Below the pieces are notes generated by a model, which ran no database searches, was not told the DNA's origin, and saw only the letters and a program-made list of their open reading frames with translations. Both the position numbers and the translations under genes were made by a program. Positions 41,982 to 55,300 of a DNA stretch of 64,000 nucleotides are shown here, one piece after another. The DNA comes from Brachycybe producta (lineage: Eukaryota > Arthropoda > Diplopoda > Playtdesmida > Andrognathidae), in the NCBI GenBank assembly GCA_036925085.1, contig JAUPFP010000013.1, positions 124,001-188,000 of the forward strand, in the 5' to 3' direction. How positions within the stretch are numbered: position 1 is the first letter of the stretch; each line of letters begins with the position of its first letter.

Positions 41982-43997
41982 TTTCGTACAAAATAACCGA
42001 CTGACGATAAATTTAAAAAACAGACTGAACCGAAAGTCACAAAAAAAACGCGACCAATTTTTTCATACGAATAATACGAGGAATGCAAAGCTGGAGTTGT
42101 GGCGCCATCTAGTGACGACGCATGCAAATCAAGGTATAGCAACTTTATATGATAAAAAGTTTAAAAGTAACGAATCGTCTGCTTTTTGAAGGTAGGAGGC
42201 AGACGTCATCCATTTTAGTACGCCCATTGAATCCCATTGTAATTGAAGCACTAAGTACAGTTTGCTCCCTCTATTGGCCACATTCGGTTTGGGCGCGAAA
42301 TGCTCCATAGGAAGAGCTCTTAGTTGAGTTACTTCTGTATATTTATCTTGATGCAAATAATATTGAATGCCTTGCTGCAATGTGTTGCAAATATTAATAA
42401 AATAAAAAATGGAAAATACTTATAAATTATCACTTCATCTTATTTAAATAAAACTATAATTTAAATGAGAATTCTTTTTGAATTAAATGTCAATGCAATA
42501 ACAAAATTTTTATTATAAAAATATATGATAAATTACTAATACCTTAATAATTCTATAATAAAATATCTGTACTTTGGAACACAAAGGGCCAATGTCCGAT
42601 TTAATATTAAGTTTTGGGCAATGCCAAGATTAATAATGTTTAGATTTTTTTAGATTCTGTAAGTCTATACGGTTTACGAAAAATTGGTTTTCAGCTAAAA
42701 TTACTTCTAACCCTTTCAAAATAACCTTATTCGCAGAGATACTACTCAGTTCAGAGTTCACTGTTGCATATAACTCAAATTCGACGATTTTGGATATTGG
42801 CCTCCTTTTGTTCCATTAAGGTACAGGTATGTTAATGCATAATATTTGCATCCCAACTATCAATTCAAAGAAGTAGAAATCACGAGAAAAAACGCGATGG
42901 CTAACCGTAGATTAACTCGCTCGATCGTAAAACAACACTGGAAATAAAATCAGAAATTGTCAAAATGCAATTATTATAGAAATTTGTCTAATGCCACAAT
43001 GGCAATTATGAAAATTCTTGCTGAAGTTGTAGCCATTAGCGTTGTACGTCATTATTGGGCAGCAGATTTATAGAAATAAATTAATGAATAAAAAATTCTT
43101 GTTTAAAATTTTATAACCCAAAGCCAAAACATGAACTTCGACTTAAAACCCTCTGAACAAGGCACTAAAAGAGAAAACCTCTGTTTTATTCCATATCCTT
43201 GAGGAATATTTTGTTCCAATATTGAAACACGGTTCAGAGTGTTCAAGCTGAATTTCAATTGCCAAGTTTTCTTCTTGAACTTGAGATTAAGCTGGGCTTT
43301 CAAGACACGACTCAACTCAACTCATAGTACTGCTTTAGCAGAAAACGACAATGAGTTACAGAGGATTTCGACTTATTGAGGTGTGACTGTATAATAAAGC
43401 CAAATGATTAAATTTAAATGAAAAAATACTAATAAATATGAAGAGGGTTTTTTTTTAAAAAAAACATTCCAATTGTATTTTTAGTGTGAACAGATATTTG
43501 TTGGCAACTTTGCACAAAATAACTTTTAAAAACAAGAAATGAAAATATTCTTTTCAGTTTCCATGAATATATAAAAACTAAAAAATGTAACTTTTACAGT
43601 TTAGATAAATAATCGAATCATCGATGCATGGTCATAAAAATTTCTTAAGAGATACTTATTTTAAGAAACAATTTAAATTCTTCTACTAACTCACTTTGCA
43701 TATGAAATTATTACTTTTTTTTTAAATGAATTATTAACTTATTAAAAACATTTGAAAATATATAACTTTTTAAAACTGTACAAAATTACCCTTCTTTTTT
43801 CAGCGTCTTGAAATAAATACTTCAAAAACCTGAGCTTTCAGATTTTTGATCAATAATCTATATTAATATTACACTTTTAAAACTAGAAGCAAACTTCTGA
43901 CAAATCACATTAAAAATCAAACTAAATGACGTGACTTTTTGTTTGCAAAAGAACTAAAAAAAAAAACATGAACAGATTTCTCCCAAATTAAAACGAC
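41982..43997. other. RPP21/ALKBH5 intergenic region
   Basis: The 5' side of RPP21 lies at 41982-42130. An open minus-strand frame at 42129-42380 (83 codons, MQQGIQYYLHQDKYTEVTQL...) has no domain I recognise. From 42400 to 43997 the sequence is very AT-rich and I see no gene. Confidence 0.35.
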
Positions 43998-43999
43998 TA

Positions 44000-44294
44000 C
44001 AGTTGAGTCTCGACTATCTTATCCGAGGTTCCGTGTTATCCGAACTAGTCTTTTTTGAGTTTTTTTTTTGTTGGGTCAATTCAACCATTTGGGTTATGGT
44101 TGCTTGCACAAAGTTGTAATGTATTTTTACATAAAGGTTAAGCGTTGTTTTAAACAGGTGTTTACGTTCGTAGTATGTATGAATGCAAAGAAAGGGAGGA
44201 TAGGAGGAATAGTTAATTTTTCCATGTTAACCGACTATGAACGTATGCGAGCTGCTCTTCATCCACATTAGCTCGGATAATCGAGACTCTACTG
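44000..44294. mobile_element. pogo/Tigger-type MITE (CAGTTGAGTCTCGA ends)
   Basis: CAGTTGAGTCTCGACTATCT at the left and, read from the right, CAGTAGAGTCTCGATTATCC form the TIR, with TA duplicated outside (43998-43999 and 44295-44296). These ends are characteristic of pogo/Tigger elements. The 67-codon frame inside is not a transposase. Confidence 0.75.
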
Positions 44295-44783
44295 TAATTG
44301 GCTTTAAGTTTGAATCAAAAATTCAAAAAATTAAAACTAAAATGGCAACTTTTTTTTAGGAAAATTTCACCAAAAAAAAAAACACACACACAAAGAAAGA
44401 GCATAACAAAAAATATTTTAAAAATTTGTGTAGATTTCACATTTTTGTTATGCGGATTAAACTTTTTCTTATGACAAAATACTATAGAAAATCGTTTGTT
44501 CTTCTATTTAAAAATAGTTGGTTTCATTCATTATGCACAGAAGAGGCTTGAGGGAGTGAAGGGGAGAAAAATGAAAATTCAAATATCGTTTAACACAAAA
44601 AAAAAATCTAATATCAAAAGTTGGGTTCAGCTGTTGATGAAATGGGATACAAAAAGAAAATAAAATCAGTGGGAAAAACTCAATTAATAAAATTCAAAAT
44701 ATTCGTAACAAAAAAATGAAATAGAAATTAAACTACAATTCTTTGTGTCAACTCGTAAAAACCCTACAAGTTAAAAATAAATG

Positions 44784-46503
<1,720 letters not shown>

Positions 46504-46624
46504 TTAAGATTTCAGCCGAGACCGGAAATGGAATCTGAAGCACTTCCGCTTCCTGTTAATTGAATGACAATGTTGCCAGCTACACTTTCTTGAGATCCCC
46601 CCCTCTCCCGTTCTGGTTTGTTAA

Positions 46625-46978
46625 CAGCTGATTTTTGAACTCTAAATCATTCTTGTCTTTCAGGAACAAAATTAAAAAAAAACTAGAAAGTGTTTCAGAA
46701 ACTAGAAGGGTAGCTCAATCACTTATGAATATTTTCATGTTGATATCTTTCAAAATAAACTTTTTTTATAGACAGAAATTTAAAAAAAATATCGTATGCT
46801 TAAAGTTGGGTCATTTCAAACTGAAATAAAAAGCTTATTTTGAATATTATCAACATGAAAATATGTATATACGTAATATGCAAATAGTTAATAAAAGTGA
46901 TTGAGCTACCCATTCTAGTTTCTCTTAATTTTTCTCCCGAAAGAGAAAATAATCAAGAGTTGTAAAATAAGCTATTCA
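46625..46978. mobile_element. Dispersed long-TIR MITE (AAACTAGAAGGGTAGCTCAATC family), fullest copy
   Basis: The two halves are inverted copies: GAAACTAGAAGGGTAGCTCA with TTTTCATGTTGATAT on the left, and TGAGCTACCCATTCTAGTTT with ATTATCAACATGAAAA on the right. Ends resemble AGCTGATTTTTGAACTCT. Other copies or parts lie at about 2333-2640, 32121-32200, 45190-45420, 49965-50130, 51324-51424, 53396-53600, 54370-54690, 57055-57110, 60087-60250 and 61240-61360, many in introns. Confidence 0.6.
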
Positions 46979-46979
46979 T

Positions 46980-47290
46980 AAACCAAATTATTAATTTATT
47001 CAGTAGTGACGTCACATTGCTTAACGAATGGGTCAACCGATAGGCTGCAATAATTGTCTTGGGTAATATAAAATATATGAGAAGCAATTAAAAAAAATCG
47101 AATTTTTATTAATATTAAGAGGTTACTTTCGTTCTTAATTTGCTGGATTCACCGCGAATTCATCAAGCTACTCAAAACAACCTACTAAATGACGTAACTT
47201 GTGACATAAGCCTTGTATGCATGGAACAGGTGGAGTTTAATAATGAACAAGTTAAAATAAATGCTTTAAAAAGTTAAAATGATTTTTTTT
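46980..47290. other. NUDT1 3' flank, no gene
   Basis: AT-rich sequence between the MITE and the NUDT1 stop codon, with no recognised feature. Confidence 0.4.
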
Positions 47291-47296
47291 ATTTAA

Positions 47297-47920
47297 TTAA
47301 GGCAATTCAGAAACAACATCCAACTTTTGCTCGATAATTTTCTCAGAATCTTCATAAACAAATTTCCCCTCAAATTTTTTGTTGGACAAAAAGAGTGGAA
47401 ACCAGAATTTGTCATCGGCCCACATTTTGTCAAACGGAACATCATCGAAAGAAAACCATTTTGGAATCATTTCTAAAAAAAAAACCAGACCAAAATTAAT
47501 AATTTGTGTAATCTCCCCGATTTCCTCAAATGGTCGTCACCTTCGCTCTCAATGGGATTGCCCTGAAAAACGGAAGTGGCGAACACGTGCACCTCCATGA
47601 GCATTTCAGGATTATCCATGAATTGAAATGTCAAAACGCCGATTCTTTCGAGATCCTCACATAAAACACTGATTCCGCTTTCTTCTTTTAATTCTCTAAA
47701 TCCAACAAACACATAAAACATAAAAAATATTGTAATAAGATTGTAAAACATTGATTTCTTGTAAAAATTACCTCAATGCAGCCTCAATGACAGTTTCTCC
47801 GGGTTCCACTTTCCCGCCAAATCCATTCCACTTGCCTTGTCCGAATCCTCGCTTCTTAAACCCCAACAAAACTCTCACATCGTCTCGTACTAAAACTAAA
47901 GTATACACCTTTGTGTACAT
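47297..47920 (-). CDS. NUDT1: NUDT1/MTH1, oxidised purine nucleoside triphosphatase
   Basis: MTH1 hydrolyses 8-oxo-dGTP and 2-hydroxy-dATP so they are not built into DNA. Three exons join in frame: 47920-47772, 47695-47541 and 47472-47297, giving 159 residues, close to the 156 of vertebrate MTH1. The Nudix box is complete across the first junction: [23 protein letters not shown] fits Gx5Ex7REUxEEx[28 protein letters not shown] and the C-terminal [20 protein letters not shown] with its paired Trp/Asp residues are MTH1-specific. Donors are GTAATT and GTGACG, with AG acceptors. Confidence 0.93.
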
Positions 47921-48101
47921 CTTCGTTTGACACTAATGACAATTTCGAATAAAGTATAAATTCTTATTAGAAAAATGAAAAATTTCAAGATGAACACCCT
48001 GTAATTTTAGTGACAGCGATAAAGAGAAACAATGTTGCCAGATTACCTTCGGAAAAAAATACATACAAAAAATCTTATTAGCAAGGAGATCGACAATAAC
48101 G

Positions 48102-48220
48102 GTGAATCTCGTACTGTAAGCGAACTATTTTACTTTTTATTCACGTTTTACTGGATTTCAATAATTTCAATCTATTTTTCATATTCAGTAAGACGCGTTT
48201 AAAAAGTAAAACGGATTGCA
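48102..48220. repeat. Dispersed repeat GTGAATCTCGTAC...AGTAAAAC, copy 2
   Basis: Same block order as 24350-24480: GGTGAATCTCGTACTGTAAG, CACGTTTTACTGG, AAAAAGTAAAAC. It lies in the short NUDT1-DMC1 divergent intergenic region. Confidence 0.4.
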
Positions 48221-48531
48221 TATGCATATAAGGATTGCGCAACAAATAAACATATTGAAGCAAATATGAACTCAGTGAATAATCCAAAATGGAACCCAAC
48301 TGGCACTTATATTAATGGGAAAAAATCTCCATATTTGTACACTAAAGTTGGTTCTATAATGGAACGTCATAACGAGTGTACTGCAGCCTATTACGCAATC
48401 TTGAACTGGTTACCTGGTACAACTGTAGTTGTTTACTACGGCGGGAAGATCAGACGAAAAAAGGAGAGGAGAAATTCTAAGAACAGATTTACTTCACAAA
48501 TATCGTTTAAACTTTCACTTGAAACGTCGAA

Positions 48532-51500
48532 ATGTCTAAAATGCATCGTGGTGATCAAGTTGTTGCCGAACAAGGTGATGATTTCGATGACGAGGTAAAA
48601 ATATTTTAGCTAATTTTTTTTTGTTAACTTGATCACAAATGAAATCAATTTCAAACGTATTTTGTAGGAATCATTTTTTCAAGACATTGACATTCTACAA
48701 AGTCACGGAATTGTAAGTTTTTCTCTTCTTCCTCCTAATCTACGTTTTAAACCTCACTTGCTTAATCAAGCTTTTGATTAAGCATCTAACTTCACTAGAA
48801 CTCTTGATTGTAAAGTATAAGTTCTTCAAGAAAAACTAGGAAGTGTTTTTACAAATTAGAAGATATGAGTCAATTAAGGCAGTGTTCCTCAAACTGTGGT
48901 CCGAGCGGCAGTGTGCCAGGTGGTCCGCAGACGGAATCACAAAAGAAAAAATGTTTACACTACAACTGTCAGAACCGAAGTTAGGAAAAAACAAACAAAA
49001 AAACAGATTAAGTCAATATGTTCTGTAGCTTCTGAAATGAAGAGTTTTATTCCATTGTTCCCTTTAATTCGCATTGGCTACTTAAGGGTTAAGCAAACTG
49101 CGGCCCACGAGCAATAAACGTATATAATTATTTTTTCATTTAGAATGTGGCCGACATCAAGAAGTTAAAAACATCGGGAATCTGCACAATTAAGGCATAT
49201 AAAAATCTAATTATAAACCAAATCAATTTCAAGCAAATAAAATTAGCAAAATATTTGTCGAAATTAAATTTTCAAGGGGATTCAAATGACGACTCGTAAG
49301 AAGTTGGGTGCCATCAAGGGACTTTCCGAAGCTAAAGTGGACAAAATCAAAGACGTCGCCACAAAACTTTCTGTATATATTATACACAATATACTTGGAA
49401 ATGAATAAACATCAATTATATATGAATTTATTACATTTTGACATATATTTCAGGACGGGGGATTTATTACTGCACTTGCAGTCAGTCAGAAGCGAAAACA
49501 AGTGTTCAAAATAACGACAGGAAGCCAAGAATTTGAGTAACTAAACGCAAAACATTTGAATGCGTTTTTCTTTAAGCTTCAAAAGCAACCAAAGACGCGT
49601 TTTGACATCACCGATTCCCTTTGCAGTGTTTAAAGCATATGCAATTTATTATCAAACACATAATTATGATTCTAACCGCTTAATGAATTATCTTTGTGTG
49701 TGTATTTGTATTAGTAAACTAATGGGAGGTGGAATCGAAAGTATGGCCATAACCGAAGCATTCGGAGAGTTTCGTACTGGAAAAACTCAATTGTCACACA
49801 CTTTATGTGGTAGTATTTTATGTGATCAATGATCATTGACCATGTATATTGCACTTTCGTTTCATCCCTGGAATCGTTTCATTTTTTTACGAAAAACGAT
49901 TTTAAAAAAAACTTTTAAGCAAGTTATGAAATAATTTCAAAATTCATTTGAAACAATAAACATATTAACAGGCTATACATTGTACACCGGTCAATAAAAG
50001 TCATTATTACTAGTAATTATTTTTCAAATTGCCATAAAAATTTCATTTTTAAAGATAATGTCATGAAAATACTTTCACCATCTACTCGTCTATATTGAAA
50101 TCCTTAAATTATTTTAGAAATTGTTAATAAAAAAAAGTGTTTATGTCATTTTTCTGCAACAAATTCAAAAATTTATAAAGTAATCTTATGTTTACAATAA
50201 TTGTTAGAAGTTATCAAAAAAATCTATTTTGTTCGATTTTAAGTGACGGCACAACTACCCGGTTCTGGCGGCTACACTGGCGGAAAAGTCATTTTTATCG
50301 ACACCGAAAACACTTTGTATCTACATTATATATTTCTGTCATTTCTGTTATTAATTTTGCATGTTTTTTTAAAGTCGACCGGATCGTTTGCGTTGTATTG
50401 CCGATCGATTCGACCTTGATCACGATGCAATGTTGGACAACGTTCTCTACGCAAGAGCTTATACCAGTGAACATCAGTACGAAATGTTGGATTTCGTAGC
50501 TGCGAAATTTCACGAAGAGGCGGGAGTCTTCAAACTCCTCGTAAGTTTCTCAAATTTATGAAACAATACTACAATAAAATAACACGAAGAGGTTGTTTCA
50601 TTTAAATCATCTCGTTTTTACTATTTACGATTATCTAAACCACCTTTGTAGCAAATCAATTGGCATAATCGGCTTTTTACCATATTTTGAAACTACACGT
50701 TTTAAAACAGTTTATTACTCCGAATAGAAAATTAGAATAAAATTTGTTATCAATCGAGGAAATCCGATTTTCTTTACACCATCACTTCCCCCCCCCTCAA
50801 GTCTGAATTATTAATGGTCATGAACTTAAGTTTTGACGTAACTTTTGATACAGATTGTCGATTCTGTGATGGCTTTGTTTCGTGTCGACTTCTCCGGCCG
50901 TGGAGAATTGGCCGATAGACAACAGAAGTTAGCACAAATGATGTCAAGATTGCAAAAGATATCCGAAGGTTTTTTTTTTACCGTGTAATATATCGAAAAG
51001 TATAAATGATGCAAACTTAACACACATTTCTGAACAGAGTATAATGTCGCTGTTTTCATTACCAATCAAATGACTGCAGATCCAGGAGCAACAATGACGT
51101 ACATAAAATGAAATACGAACCGATATCCAACCGAATAGCACTCAGTCCGTCTTATTTTCGTTTGCATCTAAAAGGTTTCAGGCCGATCCGAAAAAGCCGA
51201 TCGGTGGTCACATTCTCGCTCACGCATCCACAACTCGCATCAGCCTTCGAAAAGGAAGAGGAGAACTGAGAATAGCGAAAATATACGACAGGTACACGAT
51301 ATACCTGTCAATTATAAAAACAGCTGATTTTCGAACTTAGATACCATTTCGCAGTTGAACACACGACTTAATATAAACGCAGAATAAAAATCGAGAGTTC
51401 GAAAATTAGCTATTCATAAAACATCCTTAACTAAATTGTTTTTTTCGATACAATTAATACAGTCCCGACATGCCCGAAAACGAAGTTACTTTTGCGATTA

Positions 51501-51532
51501 CGGCAGGTGGCATAACCGACGCTAAGGAATGA
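48532..51532 (+). CDS. DMC1: DMC1, meiosis-specific RecA-family recombinase
   Basis: DMC1 forms filaments on single-stranded DNA and drives strand exchange between homologs in meiosis. Twelve exons give 344 residues (340 in human): 48532-48594, 48668-48712, 49144-49194, 49277-49372, 49454-49536, 49715-49809, 50244-50316, 50375-50540, 50854-50968, 51038-51098, 51175-51291 and 51463-51532. The phases are all consistent. The helix-hairpin-helix region reads [17 protein letters not shown]...[13 protein letters not shown]. Walker A is GEFRTGKTQ, Walker B is LLIVDS, and [35 protein letters not shown] and [17 protein letters not shown] are diagnostic, with DMC1 favoured over RAD51 by [14 protein letters not shown]. 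Intron 3 begins GC rather than GT. An MITE-like fragment sits in intron 11. Confidence 0.95.
51324..51424. repeat. Short MITE copy in DMC1 intron 11
   Basis: ACAGCTGATTTTCGAAC on the left and GTTCGAAAATTAGCTATTCA on the right are inverted and match the ends of the 46625-46978 element. Only about 100 bp remain. Confidence 0.5.
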
Positions 51533-51539
51533 AAAACAA

Positions 51540-52350
51540 AAATGACTTAACTCGTTCTAGTTAGAAAAGTTTCGTTTGTGTTTCAAACCACTTTTAAAAG
51601 TTATTTCAAGTTTAATTTTGTTAAAAAGTTTGAAAACAATATTTTATTTGTTGTTGGTTTTAGTTAAATGTAAATATAAATTGCAATAAAGTAGTTTGTT
51701 TTTAATCTGTTGTCAATATTTTTTTTAATTGCACTCTTTGGATGAACAAAATGAATGAGGAGGCACTTTAAACATATTTATGAAATGAGAGAGAGAAAAA
51801 AGTGACCAGAATGAAAAAGTTTATGATGGATGAGAAAAAAGTGTTTTTAAGGCAGTGGGGGGTTTCATTTTTATATTAATAAGAACGTTATATTTACTAG
51901 ATAGAGAGCGAGGTGATTGTTAAATCTCCTTGCCATTTCAAAATTCTCTAACATTTTTTGTAAATTAATCATTATGCTTTTTATATGACAACAAAGTGTC
52001 GAAAATTCTTGAAAATTGCAGCGAAGAATAATACATATATAAATAAATAAAAATCTGCGTTTTCTTTTGTATAAGTTGATGAAAAATAGCCTCCGTTTCT
52101 TTTTAAAGGAAAAATAAGAATTTCATTCAAAATATAAACAAATATAATTTTTGTAAAAAAAATGTCAACAATGAAATATAGAAAGAAAGAAAAATACTTC
52201 AAATTTTCAAAAAACAAAAAACGAAATAAAAATGAAATGCTATGTACATCTCTTTGTTATTTACAATGAATAGAAGAACATTTTGGTTTTATGCACTGTT
52301 TAACGTCGTTTTACAACAGTAAACAATCGTTTTCACTTTCTCTTGCTCGC
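51540..52350. other. DMC1/SUN tail-to-tail intergenic
   Basis: The 3' flank of DMC1 (TGCAATAAAGTAG near 51683 is a likely polyadenylation signal) and that of the SUN gene on the other strand. AT-rich, no gene seen. Confidence 0.45.
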
Positions 52351-52354
52351 TCTC

Positions 52355-55300
52355 TATCTCTTAAACAGTTTGAATGACACCATGAACCCTAAACCTGTAG
52401 AGACAAGTGTAATCGGGATGACCGTGATTACTCTCGATTTGTAACTCAACAAAATGAAAAGAACCGACGTCTTGATCCTGAAATGAAATCATCAAAGAGA
52501 TCAATTTTAGAGGGCTTCTTATACCTCATGTACACTTGCATCAAGTTAAACGTGTTTAGTTGAACACGAAAAATATAAAATTGACGTTATTAATTAATAA
52601 AATTAAACAAATGTTCTTTTTTTAAAAAAAAAGCCTAATTTAAAAAATAGCAAAAACCAAAAAGATTAAAGAAAATTTAGAAAGATGACTTAAAATTAAG
52701 TTAATTTACTAAGCTCTTTAATTTTATTAATTTAAGCCAAGAAATATCTTAAACTTTAAAGTTATTAATTAATATCTGAACAAATCGAACGATATCATGA
52801 TATTTTTGTCAGCATCTATATATCAAATATTGACATTTAATGGAAGTGATTTTGGAATTTTAAACTAACGTTAATACGTTCAACGTATCTAACGGCAACC
52901 GTCTAAAGTAGCTCGATACGGAAATCCATTAATTAATGAAACTTGTCGAAAAAAAAAAACAATTTTAAGATACACAGTCACCTGAACGATAAAGAACTGC
53001 AGAGGTTCTCCGTTCTTATTGTAAGCGTACTTTCCGAGCAAAACTCCGTTGGTGTCTTTTTCGTATTGTAAACCCTGAAAATAAAAAGAACAAATTATGA
53101 TCAGAAATACAATTAAAAGCCGAAAACAATTGCAAAGAGCTTTACCAAAACTTTAAATTCTCGAGGAGCACTGTCGATGTTGCCAGTCGTAGAGAGACTG
53201 CGAGGAATGTGTTCGATCGAAAACGCAGTTGGTTTTATTCTGGCCGACAATTGGATGACTAAATAACCTTGGCTTCCTTTAAAAGCCCAACACTCTCCAG
53301 GCTGAACTCCACTCTGTAATTAAAGTACAATTGCGAGTCAGAAAACATAACTTAGAACTCTGGCTACTCGGGGCATTGTTTGAAAACACATTAACAAAAA
53401 CTTGAAAGTGTTCTAAAAAATAGAACAGTAGCTCAATCATTTAAAGGGTATTTTTATTTTGATATCATTAAAAAAACATTTGTTGCCAATTCTCATAGAA
53501 AAACACCGAATACCCAGAGTTAATTTCACATTGTTTTCTTTCATTGACATATTTTAAAGTACTTTTTCAATTGTTTATTTTATAAAGTTTTCAACTTTAA
53601 GAAGTTGAATAAGAAAGCAAAAACTTGATTCTTTCACCTGAATGACGGTTCTTGGCGAATTATTGTTATACCAAAGCGGGATGCCAAAAATACTGATCTG
53701 AGCTGTTCGAATCTGGTACGTCTCCGAACAACGAGTACTAACGACACTTCCACCTGCCGTCTCCAAGGCAAAGTCGGCCATTCCAGTCTTGTCCGCATTG
53801 TACAGATGCAGAGCGTTCTGAACAATCCCAATCACGAAGGTTTCGTCGATCAAAGAAACACTTTCGGTCTCGTGCGTTTTATGTAAGGTAGATTTGGTTT
53901 CGATCGTAGCCTCGGTTGTAGACTGCGACGGTGTCTGAGTTGAACCTTCGTAGCTTTCGAGATGTTTTGTCACGACAGCCGTCGCAACTGCTTTGGACAA
54001 CGCCTCGATCTCCAGCCTCATGTCTAATGGAAAGTTAAAACATGAGATCTTAACAAATACAAACAAAAAAGTAACCCACTTTCAGTCAATCCAAGGTTCG
54101 CTCTTCTCGCCATCTCGTCTTCAAAATTATTCTTAGAGACAAACCGGTTGGCGATCCAGTTTTTAAAACTGCTCAAACGCCAATTGTTACTGCCGTCTGC
54201 TTCACTATCATCGTTAACGCCACTTCCATCGTCATCGGCAAATATCTAACGATTCGAAAAGGATATTAAACAAAGCAATTGAATGCGGTGCAAAATACGC
54301 TGAAAAGGCTTTTTCAAAGCAACGTTTAAAACTTTTGCAGATCTTTTCGATCACTAAGAATCACTTCGTCAAAGTTTGAACTAGAAAAACTCTCGTCACT
54401 TCAGGAGCAAAATTAAGAGAAACTTGAAGGTGTTTTAGAAACTAGAAGGGTAGCTCAAACACTTAATGGTATTTTCACGTTGATATCTTTCAAAATAAAC
54501 TTTCTACGTGTTCCAAAATGACAAAACTTTAAGCAAACGTCATTTTTTTAATTATTTCTCGACAAAAACTATTTTGAAATAAGTTAACATGAAATACCAT
54601 TAAGCTACCGTTTTATAAAAGATTTTCTAGTTTCACTTAATTTTGGTCCTGAATAACAGAACAACTGTTCATAAAATATCTTAATGCAGAATTTTCCCTC
54701 TACGATAAAGACAATATTTAACATATTTTCACCGACAATGACCACTTTTTATCTCCCAAATTTCTCATTTCAATAATTCCCGATTACAGCTGTTTTTTTT
54801 TAAATCTACCTTTCTCAACGCAAGCGAAATCTGCAGTTCAATCATTTCACTGTACTCCGAGTGGTTGCGACAACAATTACGTATATTCGATGACAATGCT
54901 TCATGCGCATTCTCCAATTTGACGACTTTCTCCTCTAGACGAATAAGTAACCCCTCCAGTCGAGAATAGAGATCCACCTCGTCCTTACTCTTTCTGTCTG
55001 CATCTGATTTATCAGTTACCCTTCTGCTGAATAGTAACAAAAGACACGTCACTTTCGATAGTTTGGAACTAGGGCTCGGCCGATACTTTTAATTCCCACC
55101 TCACCCCCCCCCCCCCTCGAAGGGGCATTACAACACTTCTTGGCTTTAAATTCGCGTTTATTATTAATTTGAAACAACAAATATGACGAGTCGGCATAAT
55201 CGGCACCACGAATGCCGACCCCGATATATTGAAAACCTTAACTATCGGCCGATCCCTATTCGAGACCAAATGCACAAAACCCACGTCTTTTCTAACTCTT

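Noticed and set aside
42129-42380. 83-codon minus-strand ORF (MQQGIQYYLHQDKYTEV...) upstream of RPP21
   Set aside because: The first part looks coding-like and follows a TTGCAG acceptor-like site, but I could not identify a family or partner exons.
48266-48598. 110-codon ORF overlapping DMC1 exon 1
   Set aside because: It runs in a different frame from DMC1, extends through the 5' UTR and has no recognised domain.
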